Below, in pieces: positions 45,031 to 53,076 of a DNA stretch of 64,000 nt. The stretch covers positions 2,418,001 to 2,482,000 of the forward strand of contig OZ245874.1 of assembly GCA_965229335.1 (NCBI GenBank). The letters run 5' to 3'. The notes beneath the pieces are model-generated. The model did no database searches. It had not been told where the DNA came from and saw only the letters and a program-made list of their open reading frames with translations. This DNA comes from JAFKFH01 sp017307375. GTDB lineage: Bacteria > Pseudomonadota > Alphaproteobacteria > Ferrovibrionales > Ferrovibrionaceae. The translations under genes were made by a program, and so were the position numbers. How positions within the stretch are numbered: the stretch's first letter is position 1; every line of letters starts with the position of its first letter.

Positions 45031-45102
45031 TTCATTTTCATCTGGAATTGAAACCGTTTCCGGCCGTGGTATTGATCACCCCGGTGCAACGAGGTCCCGG
45101 TG

Positions 45103-45948
45103 ATGGCGGCAGGCATGATTGACGGCAACACGACGCTGATCGCGCATCTCGGCTATCCCACTGCCAGCTTCAAGGCGCCGCTGATCTACAATCCGTATTT
45201 CGCCTCGATCGGCGTCAACGCGGTGATCGTGCCGATGGGGGCGCAGGCGGATGCCTATCCCGAGGTGTTCGCCGCCTTGTTCCGCCTGACCAACATCCGT
45301 GGGGCGTTGGTGACCATGCCGCACAAGGTCAGCACCCTGGCCATGCTGGACGAAGTCTCCACCGCGGCGCGGATCGCGGGTGCATGCAATGCCGTCCTGC
45401 GTCGGCCGGACGGCCGGCTGGTCGGCGACATGTTCGACGGCGAGGGGTTCGTGCGCGGCATCAGGCGGAAGGGGTGCGAGATCGCGGGGCGGCGTGCGCT
45501 GGTCGTCGGTGCCGGCGGCGTCGGCTCGGCCATCGCCGCCTCGCTCGCCGCCGCGGGCGTGGCGGGCCTCGGTCTCCATGACGTCGACGGCAGGTCGGCC
45601 TCGGCACTGGCCGAGCGCCTCGGCGCGCACTACCGTCAGCTTTCCCTTTCGGTCGGGACGAACGACCCGGCCGGCTACGATATCGTCGTCAACGCCACGC
45701 CGATCGGCATGAGCGAAGGTGACCCACTGCCGATGGATGTCAGCCGGATTGCGCCCGATGCGTTCGTCGGCGAGGTGGTGATGAAGCAGGAGGTGACGCC
45801 GTTCCTGGCGGCGGCCCGTGCCCGCGGCTGTGCGACCCAGCCCGGCATCGACATGCTGTTCGAGCAGATTCCCGCCTATCTCGAGTTCTTCGGGTTTCCG
45901 ACGACCACGGCCGAGGTTCTGCGCAGCCTCGCCCGCATCGCCTATTGA
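45103..45948 (+). CDS. Shikimate dehydrogenase-like protein with altered substrate pocket
   Basis: The 281-residue protein has the AroE fold: catalytic Lys and Thr in VTMPHK, Asn in ACNAV, Asp in GDMFDGEGF, NAD(P) loop LVVGAGGVGSAIAAS and C-terminal PGIDMLFEQIPAYLEFF. The two carboxylate-binding serines of AroE (HSKSP) are replaced (SFKAP), and NTD is MFD, so the substrate is probably not plain shikimate. It may oxidise a related polyol or cyclic acid taken up by the TRAP system. ATG 45103 has GAGG at 45091-45094. It is followed by two GntR genes. Confidence 0.82.
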   Translation: MAAGMIDGNTTLIAHLGYPTASFKAPLIYNPYFASIGVNAVIVPMGAQADAYPEVFAALFRLTNIRGALVTMPHKVSTLAMLDEVSTAARIAGACNAVLRRPDGRLVGDMFDGEGFVRGIRRKGCEIAGRRALVVGAGGVGSAIAASLAAAGVAGLGLHDVDGRSASALAERLGAHYRQLSLSVGTNDPAGYDIVVNATPIGMSEGDPLPMDVSRIAPDAFVGEVVMKQEVTPFLAAARARGCATQPGIDMLFEQIPAYLEFFGFPTTTAEVLRSLARIAY

Positions 45949-45979
45949 GCGGCGTTTTGCGACCGGCGGCCGCCATGCT

Positions 45980-46657
45980 ATGGATCCCGGAATGAGCAGC
46001 GAGGTTCTGGCGTCGGTTGCCGATCGGGCCTATGACCGTATCCGGTCCGACATCATTTTCGGGCGGCTGGCGCCGGCGCGGCGCCTTCGCCTGGAGCGGC
46101 TGACGCGCGACTATGAAGCGAGCGTGTCGACGCTGCGCGAAATCCTCAGCCGGCTGACCTCGGAAGGTCTGGTCCGGACCGAAGGGCAGCGCGGCTTCGA
46201 GGTGGCGCCCGTCTCGGCCGACGATTTCCGCGATATCGCCGCCCTGCGCCTGTTGCTCGAGTCCCATGCCCTGGAACTCTCCTTTGCCCGGGGCGATCTC
46301 GAATGGGAAGGCGCAGTCGTCGCGGCGCATCACAAGCTGGCGGTCATGGAGCGTCGCATGCTGGCGGGCGCAGCGGACGCCGCCGAACTGTGGAAGCGTT
46401 ATGACCGGGAGTTTCACCAGGCACTGATCGGCGCCTGCGGCTCGCAGACGCTTCTTGATACCTTCGCCGGTGTCTACGACCAGTACCTGCGCTACCAGAT
46501 GGTGGCGGTGATTTTCCGCGGGGCGCCGGCGGTCGACGAGCACCGCATACTGCTCGATTGCGCGCTGGCGCGCGATGCGGCGAAGGCCTGCGATACCCTG
46601 CGCCACCATGTCGAGGGCTGCGTCGCGTCGGCCATGGCCGCGGGGACCCTGGCATGA
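45980..46657 (+). CDS. GntR family (FCD) transcriptional regulator
   Basis: The 225-residue protein has a winged helix (about 10-75, ADRAYDRIRSDIIFGRLAPARRLRLERLTRDYEASVSTLREILSRL) and an FCD ligand domain with EFHQALIGACGSQTLL near 140-155. FCD regulators of carboxylic-acid catabolism usually sit beside the genes they repress, as here. ATG 45992 (MSSEV) is an equally possible start. It overlaps the next gene in an ATGA. It is highly similar in layout to its neighbour. Confidence 0.88.
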   Translation: MDPGMSSEVLASVADRAYDRIRSDIIFGRLAPARRLRLERLTRDYEASVSTLREILSRLTSEGLVRTEGQRGFEVAPVSADDFRDIAALRLLLESHALELSFARGDLEWEGAVVAAHHKLAVMERRMLAGAADAAELWKRYDREFHQALIGACGSQTLLDTFAGVYDQYLRYQMVAVIFRGAPAVDEHRILLDCALARDAAKACDTLRHHVEGCVASAMAAGTLA

Positions 46658-47334
46658 CGCCCGACGATTCGCGGACCGGAGACGCCGAGACCGTCGGTGA
46701 GGGGATCTATCGACGGATCCGCGCCGATATCCTGTTCGGGAGGCTTGCCCCCGGTCTCAAGCTCAAGCTCGACCCGCTGAAGGCCGACTACGGCGTCGGC
46801 ATCTCGACCCTGCGCGAAATCCTGGGCCGGCTGGTGTCGGAGCGCCTGGTCGTCGCCGAGGGGCAGAAGGGCTTTGCGGTGGCGCCGGTGTCGGCTGCCA
46901 ACCTGAAGGAAATCGCCGCGCTGCGCCAATTGCTCGAATGCAACGCGCTGGAGCGGTCGTTCCGGGCCGGCGACATGGAATGGGAGGCGCGGGTCGTCGC
47001 CGCCCACCATCGCCTGCACCGGATGGAACAGCGCATGGCCGCCGGCGAGACGGAATCGACCGAAGTCTGGAAACGTTATGACTGGCAGTTCCACCAGGCG
47101 CTGATCTCCGCCTGCGGCTCGCGCCTGCTGATCGCAACCCATGCCGCGGTGTTCGACAAATACCTGCGCTATCAGATGATCGTGCTGGGTTTCCGCGGCG
47201 GCATCGCCGAGGACGAGCATGCCGGTATGCTCGATTGCGCGATGAAGCGCGATGCCGAAACCGCCTGTGCGATCCTGCGCCGCCATGTCGCCGGCGGCGT
47301 CGAGCATGCGCTGGCGACGGGGATCCTCAAATAA
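46654..47334 (+). CDS. GntR family (FCD) transcriptional regulator, paralogue
   Basis: The 226-residue protein parallels the preceding one along its length: GEGIYRRIRADILFGRLAPGLKLKLDPLKADYGVGISTLREILGRLVSE, then EVWKRYDWQFHQALISACGSRLL and KYLRYQMIVLGFRG. The duplicated pair suggests a tandem gene duplication with divergence in the DNA-recognition region (SVSTLREILSRL against GISTLREILGRL). It ends 2 bases from the convergent ArnD gene. Confidence 0.88.
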   Translation: MTPDDSRTGDAETVGEGIYRRIRADILFGRLAPGLKLKLDPLKADYGVGISTLREILGRLVSERLVVAEGQKGFAVAPVSAANLKEIAALRQLLECNALERSFRAGDMEWEARVVAAHHRLHRMEQRMAAGETESTEVWKRYDWQFHQALISACGSRLLIATHAAVFDKYLRYQMIVLGFRGGIAEDEHAGMLDCAMKRDAETACAILRRHVAGGVEHALATGILK

Positions 47335-47335
47335 T

Positions 47336-48241
47336 TCAGGCGGCCTGGACGGCCAAGGTGCCGGACCGCCCGTCGACTTCGCCCTGGATCAGGTCGCACA
47401 CCGGCAGCCGCTCGGCATGGCCGGCGATATCGCGGCCGGCCGCGTCGATGTCCACGATTTCGGCCCCTTGCGCCTTCGCCGCATCGATGAAGGCGCCGAA
47501 CCAGGCAAGCCGGTTCATCCCCTCGATCTCGGCATGGAGGGTGAAGACTTCCAGATGGTCGGGGCGCAGCAGCGACAGCAGATGGCCCGCCAGGCGGTGG
47601 TCGGGATATTCCGGCCGACCGATCAGTTCGTCGAGCGTGGGCAAGGTCGTCGGCAACTGGGGTGTGCGGAAAACCCGGCCGCCCGCGCGTGGCAGAAACG
47701 GATGGGGGCCGCGCGCGTCCGAAGCCCAGAGCAGCCCGGCTTCGTCATAGACCGCCAGGCTTTTCTCGTCGGCCTGCCATCCCGCCGCACCGGCCGATAC
47801 CGCGGGATGGCCGAAGACACGCTCGAACGCGGCACGCGCCCGGCCGAATTCGGCCCGGGTCTCGTCCAGCGTCATCCGGCTCAAGCCGTCCTGCCAGCGG
47901 ATATGGTCGTAGGTGTGGATGCCGACCGAGAAGCCCAGTTCCGCCGCCCGGTGCATGACGGCGGCGTTGCGCCGGCCAATGTCGGGCCCGGGCAGCAGCA
48001 CGCCATTCATCAGCGTACGCAAGCCGTAGGTGCCGACCACGTTGGTCCGTCCGACCTTGCCCAGGAAGCCCTTGCGGAACACTCGCCTGATCGCGCGGCC
48101 GGTATTGTCGGGGCCGAGCGAGAACAGGAAGTTGGCGGGCACGCCCTTAGCGCGGAACAGATCGAGCAACGCCGGGACGCCGATGCGCGTCCCCCGGTCG
48201 GTATCGACATCGACTTTGAAGGCCAGGCGCGGCGCGGCCAT
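47336..48241 (-). CDS. arnD: ArnD-like polysaccharide deacetylase (formamido-arabinose lipid deformylase)
   Basis: ArnD deformylates undecaprenyl-phosphate-linked formamido-arabinose during lipid A modification. The 301-residue product opens AFKVDVDTDRGTRIGVPALLDLF and has FLFSLGPDNTGRA, SVGIHTYDHIRWQDG (the HxxxH-like metal site) and TFTLHAEIEG-like LEVFTLHAEIEGM near 240. Start ATG 48241 forms a TAATG with the dehydrogenase stop, so both are co-translated. Confidence 0.88.
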   Translation of the reverse strand: MAAPRLAFKVDVDTDRGTRIGVPALLDLFRAKGVPANFLFSLGPDNTGRAIRRVFRKGFLGKVGRTNVVGTYGLRTLMNGVLLPGPDIGRRNAAVMHRAAELGFSVGIHTYDHIRWQDGLSRMTLDETRAEFGRARAAFERVFGHPAVSAGAAGWQADEKSLAVYDEAGLLWASDARGPHPFLPRAGGRVFRTPQLPTTLPTLDELIGRPEYPDHRLAGHLLSLLRPDHLEVFTLHAEIEGMNRLAWFGAFIDAAKAQGAEIVDIDAAGRDIAGHAERLPVCDLIQGEVDGRSGTLAVQAA

Positions 48242-49302
48242 TACCGCTCCGGGTCGGGGGCGCCCACCCGGGCGCCGGCGCCCATGTCCTTGAAATAGTA
48301 GTCGAGCGTCTTGCGGATGGCGGCGCGCAGGTCGATCGACGGCTCCCAGCCGAGATGCGTCTTGGCGGCGGCGATCGACGGCACGCGGACGGTGATGTCC
48401 TGATAACCCGCGCCGTAATAGTCGCCCGAGGGCACGTCGACGATGCGGGTCGCCTTCGCCGCGGCGGCGACCTGGGGATAGTCCATCATCATTTCGCGCA
48501 GCGTTTCGGCCAGGTCCTTGATCGACATGTCGTTGTCGGGATGGCCGATGTTGAAGATCCGCCCGTCGGCGCAGCCGTCGCGGTTCTCGATGATGCGGAC
48601 CAGTGCGTCGATGGCGTCGTCGATATGGACGAAGCAGCGGCGCTGATGGCCGCCATCGACCAGTTGCAGGTCCTTGCCATGCAGGATATTTGCGATGAAC
48701 TGCGTGAGGACGCGGCTGGACCCCTCCTTGGGCGCCCAGATGTCGTCGAGTTTGGGGCCGATCCAGTTGAACGGCCGGAACAGCGTATAGCGCAGGCCCT
48801 TCTGCTGGCCATAGGCCGCGATCACGCGGTCCATCAGCTGCTTGGAGCAGGAATAGATCCAGCGCGGCTTGTTGATCGGGCCGAGCACCAGGTTCGACGT
48901 CTCCTCGTCGAACGGCACGTCGGTCGACATGCCGTAGACTTCCGAGGTCGACGGGAAGATCACGCGCTTGTTGTGGCGGACGCAGTCGCGGACGATGCCG
49001 AGATTGGCTTCGAAATCGAGTTCGAACACCGACAGCGGGTCGCGCACATAGGTGGCCGGCGTCGCGATGGCGACCAGCGGCAGCACCACGTCGCATTTCT
49101 TGACGTGATACTGGATCCACTCGCGGTTGATGGTGATGTCACCCTCGACGAAATGAAACCGGTCCGAACCCAGGCAGTCGCCCAGCTTGTCGGACGCGAT
49201 GTCCATGCCGTAGATCGACCAGTCGCGGTGCTTCAGGATGAACTCGGACAGGTTCGAGCCGATGAAGCCGTTGACGCCGAGGATGAGGATCTTGCGACTC
49301 AT
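48241..49302 (-). CDS. ArnA-type UDP-glucuronate decarboxylase/dehydrogenase domain protein
   Basis: The 353-residue SDR protein closely matches the C-terminal half of ArnA: KILILGVNGFIGSNLSE (5-21), FVEGDITINREWIQYHVKKCDVVLPLVAIATPATYV, IFPSTSEVYGM and KPRWIYSCSKQLMDRVIAAYG (catalytic Tyr-x3-Lys). It should oxidise and decarboxylate UDP-glucuronate to UDP-4-keto-pentose. The formyltransferase half of ArnA is missing. ATG 49302 begins at MSRKILILG. With arnD it suggests an L-Ara4N branch. Confidence 0.92.
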   Translation of the reverse strand: MSRKILILGVNGFIGSNLSEFILKHRDWSIYGMDIASDKLGDCLGSDRFHFVEGDITINREWIQYHVKKCDVVLPLVAIATPATYVRDPLSVFELDFEANLGIVRDCVRHNKRVIFPSTSEVYGMSTDVPFDEETSNLVLGPINKPRWIYSCSKQLMDRVIAAYGQQKGLRYTLFRPFNWIGPKLDDIWAPKEGSSRVLTQFIANILHGKDLQLVDGGHQRRCFVHIDDAIDALVRIIENRDGCADGRIFNIGHPDNDMSIKDLAETLREMMMDYPQVAAAAKATRIVDVPSGDYYGAGYQDITVRVPSIAAAKTHLGWEPSIDLRAAIRKTLDYYFKDMGAGARVGAPDPER

Positions 49303-49421
49303 GATTGTCCCGCGCTGGTGGGGGCCATTGGTGGCGCCACTTCTGCCCGGTTTAGGGCGCCGCGGCAAGCCCGCGATGCGGCAAAGCGATATTGACTAAA
49401 TATGGTTCCCGATCGCCGAAA

Positions 49422-49766
49422 TCAGCTCGAGCTGCAAGGATAGGCATGGATCATCGCCAGAGCTGCGAGGTTCGCGCCGCTGGCGGTCTCAAGCAATTGC
49501 GGGTTGGTACGCAGGAAAAGCACCACGAGTTGGCGCATTTCGTCGGCCGATGTCGCAACTGGAATACAAGCGCGGCCTTCGTAGATCTTCTGGTCGTTGA
49601 GTATGTCGCCGACACTGAGGATGTATCCCAGGCAAGTCGAGATCTCGTCGACATTGCTGCTTTCGCACCAGGCTTTAAGCCGCGCGCCGTTAACCGCCGT
49701 GCCGGCACGAGCCGGCATCGGCATCGCGATGACGGCAAGGAGGAGAAGGGCCAGCAGGCGGGTCAT
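49422..49766 (-). CDS. Rap1a/Tai family secreted protein
   Basis: The 114-residue protein has a signal peptide (hydrophobic 4-18, ending ARA) and the cysteine-spaced core of the Rap1a/Tai immunity family: NGARLKAWCESS, STCLGYILSVGDI, GRACIPV and a terminal YPC. Four cysteines should form two disulfides in the periplasm. The family includes immunity proteins of type VI effectors and uncharacterised relatives. No effector or T6SS gene is nearby, so the immunity role is unproven. Confidence 0.75.
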   Translation of the reverse strand: MTRLLALLLLAVIAMPMPARAGTAVNGARLKAWCESSNVDEISTCLGYILSVGDILNDQKIYEGRACIPVATSADEMRQLVVLFLRTNPQLLETASGANLAALAMIHAYPCSSS

Positions 49767-49803
49767 CGGGTCAAAATCTCCGTTGGCGGGGATGGCCGGT
49801 CTA

Positions 49804-50442
49804 TCACGGACGGACGGCGCCTGTCCGCAACGTCCGCGGCCGTCGGCGCAGCTTTTCCTTGAGCCGCCAGCCGAGGCCGAAAGCGAGGATCGCCCCGTAG
49901 ATGACTGGCCAGGTCACGTCCGCCTTGACCAGCAGATAGTAGTGAATTACCGCCAGGACGCCGATCGGGTAGACCAGCCGGTGCAGCATCATCCATGTCC
50001 TTGCCCCCAGCCGCCGCACCATCGCGGCGGTCGATGTTGCAGCCAGCGGGACCAGCAACACGAAGGCCAGCATGCCGATGGTGATATAGGGCCGCTTCAG
50101 GATGTCGCCGAGGATCGACGGAAGGTCGAGCCCCTGGTCGACGACGAGGTAGGTCGTCAGATGCAGGCAGACATAGAAGAAGGCGTAGAGCCCGATCATC
50201 CGGCGGAAGCGGGCCGGTGCGTTCCAGCCCATCTGGCGCAGCGGGGTGATCATCAGCCCGCCGACGATGAAGCGGATGCCCCAGTCGCCGGTCGAGCGGA
50301 TCAGCGTCTCGACCGGGTCGGACCCCAGATCGTCGGCCAGGAATCGCCAGACCAGGCTGGCGAATGGCACCAGGCAGGCGAGAAAAACCGCCAGCCAGAC
50401 CAGTCGCCGCCGCGACAGCGCGCCGATCGCGGAAACGGGCAT
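49804..50442 (-). CDS. msrQ: MsrQ heme-binding membrane subunit of the MsrPQ system
   Basis: The 212-residue membrane protein has about six hydrophobic helices, DDLGSDPVETLIRSTGDWGIRFIVGGLMITPLRQ near 34-67, and family histidines in YVCLHLTTYL and MMLHRLVYPIGVLAVIHYYLLVKAD that bind heme. MsrQ passes quinol electrons to MsrP. ATG 50442 overlaps the msrP stop (TGATG). Confidence 0.92.
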   Translation of the reverse strand: MPVSAIGALSRRRLVWLAVFLACLVPFASLVWRFLADDLGSDPVETLIRSTGDWGIRFIVGGLMITPLRQMGWNAPARFRRMIGLYAFFYVCLHLTTYLVVDQGLDLPSILGDILKRPYITIGMLAFVLLVPLAATSTAAMVRRLGARTWMMLHRLVYPIGVLAVIHYYLLVKADVTWPVIYGAILAFGLGWRLKEKLRRRPRTLRTGAVRP

Positions 50443-51365
50443 CAGTAATATTTCTTCAGGTCCATGCCGAAATAGAGGCTCGAAACCTGATCGGCGTAGC
50501 CATTGAACATCAGGGTAGGCCGGCGCGAGAATTCGCCGATGCGCCGCTCGCGCGCCTGGCTCCAGCGGGGGTGGTCGACGGCCGGGTTCACGTTCGAATA
50601 GAAGCCGTATTCCTCGGGGTTGGCCGTGTTCCAGGCAGTCGCCGGCTGAGTCTCGGTGAAGCGGATGCGCACGATCGACTTGGCGTACTTGAAGCCGTAT
50701 TTCCACGGCACGACCAGGCGCAGCGGCGCCCCGTTCTGGTTGGGCAGGGTTTCGCCGTACAGCCCGACCGCGAGGATGGTCAGGGGGTGCATCGCCTCGT
50801 CCATCCTGAGGCCCTCGCGATAGGGCCAGTCCAGATACGGCAGGCTCAAGCCCCACATCTGGCTCTTTTCCGCGACCGTCGTGAATTCGACGAACTTTGC
50901 CTTCGATGTCGGTTCGGCACGCTTGATGACCTCGGACAGCGAAAAACCGACCCACGGAATGACCATGGACCAGCCTTCGACGCAGCGCAGGCGATAGATC
51001 CGTTCTTCCAGCGCGATGCCCTTCAGCAGGTCTTCCAGCGCATAATCGGCCGGCTTGGCGACCTCGCCGTCGATCTTGACCGTCCAGGGATCGGTTTTCA
51101 GCTTGCCCGCATGCTTGGCCGGGTCGGCCTTGTCGGTGCCGAACTCGTAATAGTTGTTGTAGGTCGTGACATCCTTCAGCGGGGTCAATGCCTCGCCCGT
51201 CGTCGACAGCGGACTTTTCGCGTAGGTCAGCGTCGCTGCGGCGGCCGGGAAGGCTGCGCCGAGCCCGAGGGCGCCGGCCCCGGCGAGCAGGCCGCGGCGA
51301 TTGAGGTAGAGGTCACGGGGCGTGATCTCGGACGGCTTGATGTCTGACGGCTTGCCGATAAGCAT
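50442..51365 (-). CDS. msrP: MsrP periplasmic methionine sulfoxide reductase catalytic subunit
   Basis: MsrP is a Tat-exported molybdenum enzyme that repairs oxidised methionines in envelope proteins. The 307-residue product has a twin-arginine signal (NRRGLL near residue 23), the molybdenum-ligand Cys128 in YRLRCVEGWSMVIPWVGF, and the YGFKYAKSIVRIRF segment. The SDIKPSEITPRDLYLNRR lead is normal for the family. The msrP-msrQ order is the standard operon. Confidence 0.95.
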   Translation of the reverse strand: MLIGKPSDIKPSEITPRDLYLNRRGLLAGAGALGLGAAFPAAAATLTYAKSPLSTTGEALTPLKDVTTYNNYYEFGTDKADPAKHAGKLKTDPWTVKIDGEVAKPADYALEDLLKGIALEERIYRLRCVEGWSMVIPWVGFSLSEVIKRAEPTSKAKFVEFTTVAEKSQMWGLSLPYLDWPYREGLRMDEAMHPLTILAVGLYGETLPNQNGAPLRLVVPWKYGFKYAKSIVRIRFTETQPATAWNTANPEEYGFYSNVNPAVDHPRWSQARERRIGEFSRRPTLMFNGYADQVSSLYFGMDLKKYY

Positions 51366-51399
51366 GCGTGAAGACCCTGAATTTGTCGTGCTGGGAAGG

Positions 51400-52002
51400 T
51401 TACATCGGCGGCGCGACGCCGTCGCGACCGACCACGATGCGCGCGGCCGTCATCGTGCCGTCGGCGGCCGGACGGGCGGTGACGAAGACCGGCAGGCCGG
51501 GTTTGAGGTCTGCCCGCTCGGCCGGGCCGAAAGTCACGACCGGCGCCGAGGGCGGCACGGTGATCGATGCTTTCTGGCCCTTGAACATGACGTCGAGGGT
51601 CCGGCCCTTGGCGACCTCGACGACGCCGTTCACGGTTCCGTTCGTCATCGACGAGCCCGGCACGAGATCCCAGGGAAACTGGCCCTCGCCGGTACCCCGC
51701 GCGGCTTCGGGAAAGACGACCACCTCGATCGCCTCGAGGCCCCCGTCGGCAGCGGGCCTGGCTGCCGTGCCGATATAGCTGCCGGGCTGGATCGCCTGCA
51801 GGTCGAGCGCCTTTACCGCCGCGACGCCGGTTTCAGGCGTCAGGCCGAGCTTGACCTGCTGGCCGTCGCGCGCCGTGACGGTGATCGAGCTCGCATCGAC
51901 GGTCGCGATGTTGCCCCGCACGCGGGTCGCCGGCTGCTGGCCGAGTGCCGGAAGGGCGAGGCATGAGGCGACAATGACGGCGAGGAGGCTGCGAATGCGC
52001 AT
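51400..52002 (-). CDS. Secreted protein of unknown function, DUF5666-like beta-rich domain
   Basis: The 200-residue protein has a signal peptide (RSLLAVIVASCLALPALGQ, cleaved after about 21). The mature chain has repeated strands such as VRGNIATVDASSITVTARDGQQVKLGL and LKPGLPVFVTARPAADGTMTAARIVVGRDG, resembling the OB-like repeats of DUF5666 proteins. This link is from pattern only. It lies 34 bases downstream of the msrP start region on the same strand, so it could precede msrPQ in one transcript. ATG 52002 has GGAGATG upstream. Confidence 0.65.
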   Translation of the reverse strand: MRIRSLLAVIVASCLALPALGQQPATRVRGNIATVDASSITVTARDGQQVKLGLTPETGVAAVKALDLQAIQPGSYIGTAARPAADGGLEAIEVVVFPEAARGTGEGQFPWDLVPGSSMTNGTVNGVVEVAKGRTLDVMFKGQKASITVPPSAPVVTFGPAERADLKPGLPVFVTARPAADGTMTAARIVVGRDGVAPPM

Positions 52003-52106
52003 CGTTGCATCTCCGGTCTGCAGAACGGCCGCTAGAGTGGACCGGGACCGGCCTGGGGCCAAATCACAGCTTCGTTTTATTTCGTCGGGCAGGGATTAAA
52101 ATCCAT

Positions 52107-52982
52107 TCAATCTGCTGGTGTTACCCTGGTGTCGCCGGCAAGGAGCGCCGCGCCGCTTGTCGCCACCTCATCGAGCTTGTCGAGGCGGAGGAGGGCCAGG
52201 CCCGCGCCATCGAAGCTGGTACGCAATTCGCCGGCTTCGCGTTCGCCCAGCAGGATCGGCGTGCCGGGGGCCGGGGCTGGACCGTTGAGGCTGACCCGCG
52301 CGAGCCGGCGCTTGACCAGGCCGCGGTACTTGGTGCGGGCGGTCAATTCCTGGCCGATATAGCAGCCCTTGTTGAAATCGACCCCGTTCAACGCTTCGAA
52401 GCCGTGTTCGAGCAGCACGCCCCGTTCGACCTCTATGTCGCGACTGCCGTCGGGGACGCCGCAGGCCAGCCGCAAGCGCTCGTAATCCCCATCTGCTGCC
52501 GGTGGAATGCCCAGGCCGGCCAGCATCGGGCCAATCTCGGCCGCCGGCAGGATCACGCGCACGCCCAGGCCGGCATTGCGCGGATCGACGAGCGCGATCC
52601 CGTTCCCGGCGGACACCGCTGCGCCGGCGGTTTCGGGCAGGCCGAAGGCCGCCGCCGCGTCCGCCCCGAAGACGGCGGCCACCCCAAGCGTGTCGCCGGC
52701 ATCCGCTAGGCTCACCTTGGCGCGCAGCTTGTACATGCCGAGCCGGCGCAGCAGATCGCCCCGCCGAGCCCGCTCGGTATCGAGCCAGAGGGCGTCGCCG
52801 ACCATGGACACGATCATTTCATGAAGGAACTTGCCCTGGGGGGTCAGCAGCGCGGCATAGATCGAACGATCGGCCGATACCCGCGTGACGTCGTTCGAGA
52901 TCAGTCCTTGGAGAAATTGCTGGCGGTCCTCGCCGGCGACGGTGAGGACCGCCCGCTGGTCGAGAAGCATATGAACCGGCAT
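52107..52982 (-). CDS. YgfZ/GcvT-like folate-binding Fe-S maturation factor
   Basis: The 291-residue protein has the YgfZ signature KGCYIGQELTARTKYRG, an N-terminal GCV_T-like fold with AGEDRQQFLQGLISNDVTRV, TPQGKFLHEMIV and the folate-binding region. YgfZ helps assembly or repair of 4Fe-4S enzymes. It is divergent from a glycosyltransferase gene across 94 bases. Confidence 0.93.
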   Translation of the reverse strand: MPVHMLLDQRAVLTVAGEDRQQFLQGLISNDVTRVSADRSIYAALLTPQGKFLHEMIVSMVGDALWLDTERARRGDLLRRLGMYKLRAKVSLADAGDTLGVAAVFGADAAAAFGLPETAGAAVSAGNGIALVDPRNAGLGVRVILPAAEIGPMLAGLGIPPAADGDYERLRLACGVPDGSRDIEVERGVLLEHGFEALNGVDFNKGCYIGQELTARTKYRGLVKRRLARVSLNGPAPAPGTPILLGEREAGELRTSFDGAGLALLRLDKLDEVATSGAALLAGDTRVTPAD

Positions 52983-53076
52983 GCCACTGATCCCCTGATA
53001 ACGCGACTGACGCGCGAGTTAGGCCGCCCTGCCGCGCTTGGCAAGGGGGCGCCGGGTAAGATAAACCGAAGCGGCC

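Noticed and set aside
49422..49766. Type VI effector-immunity module
   Set aside because: Only the immunity-family protein is present; no effector, VgrG, Hcp or PAAR gene lies in the window.
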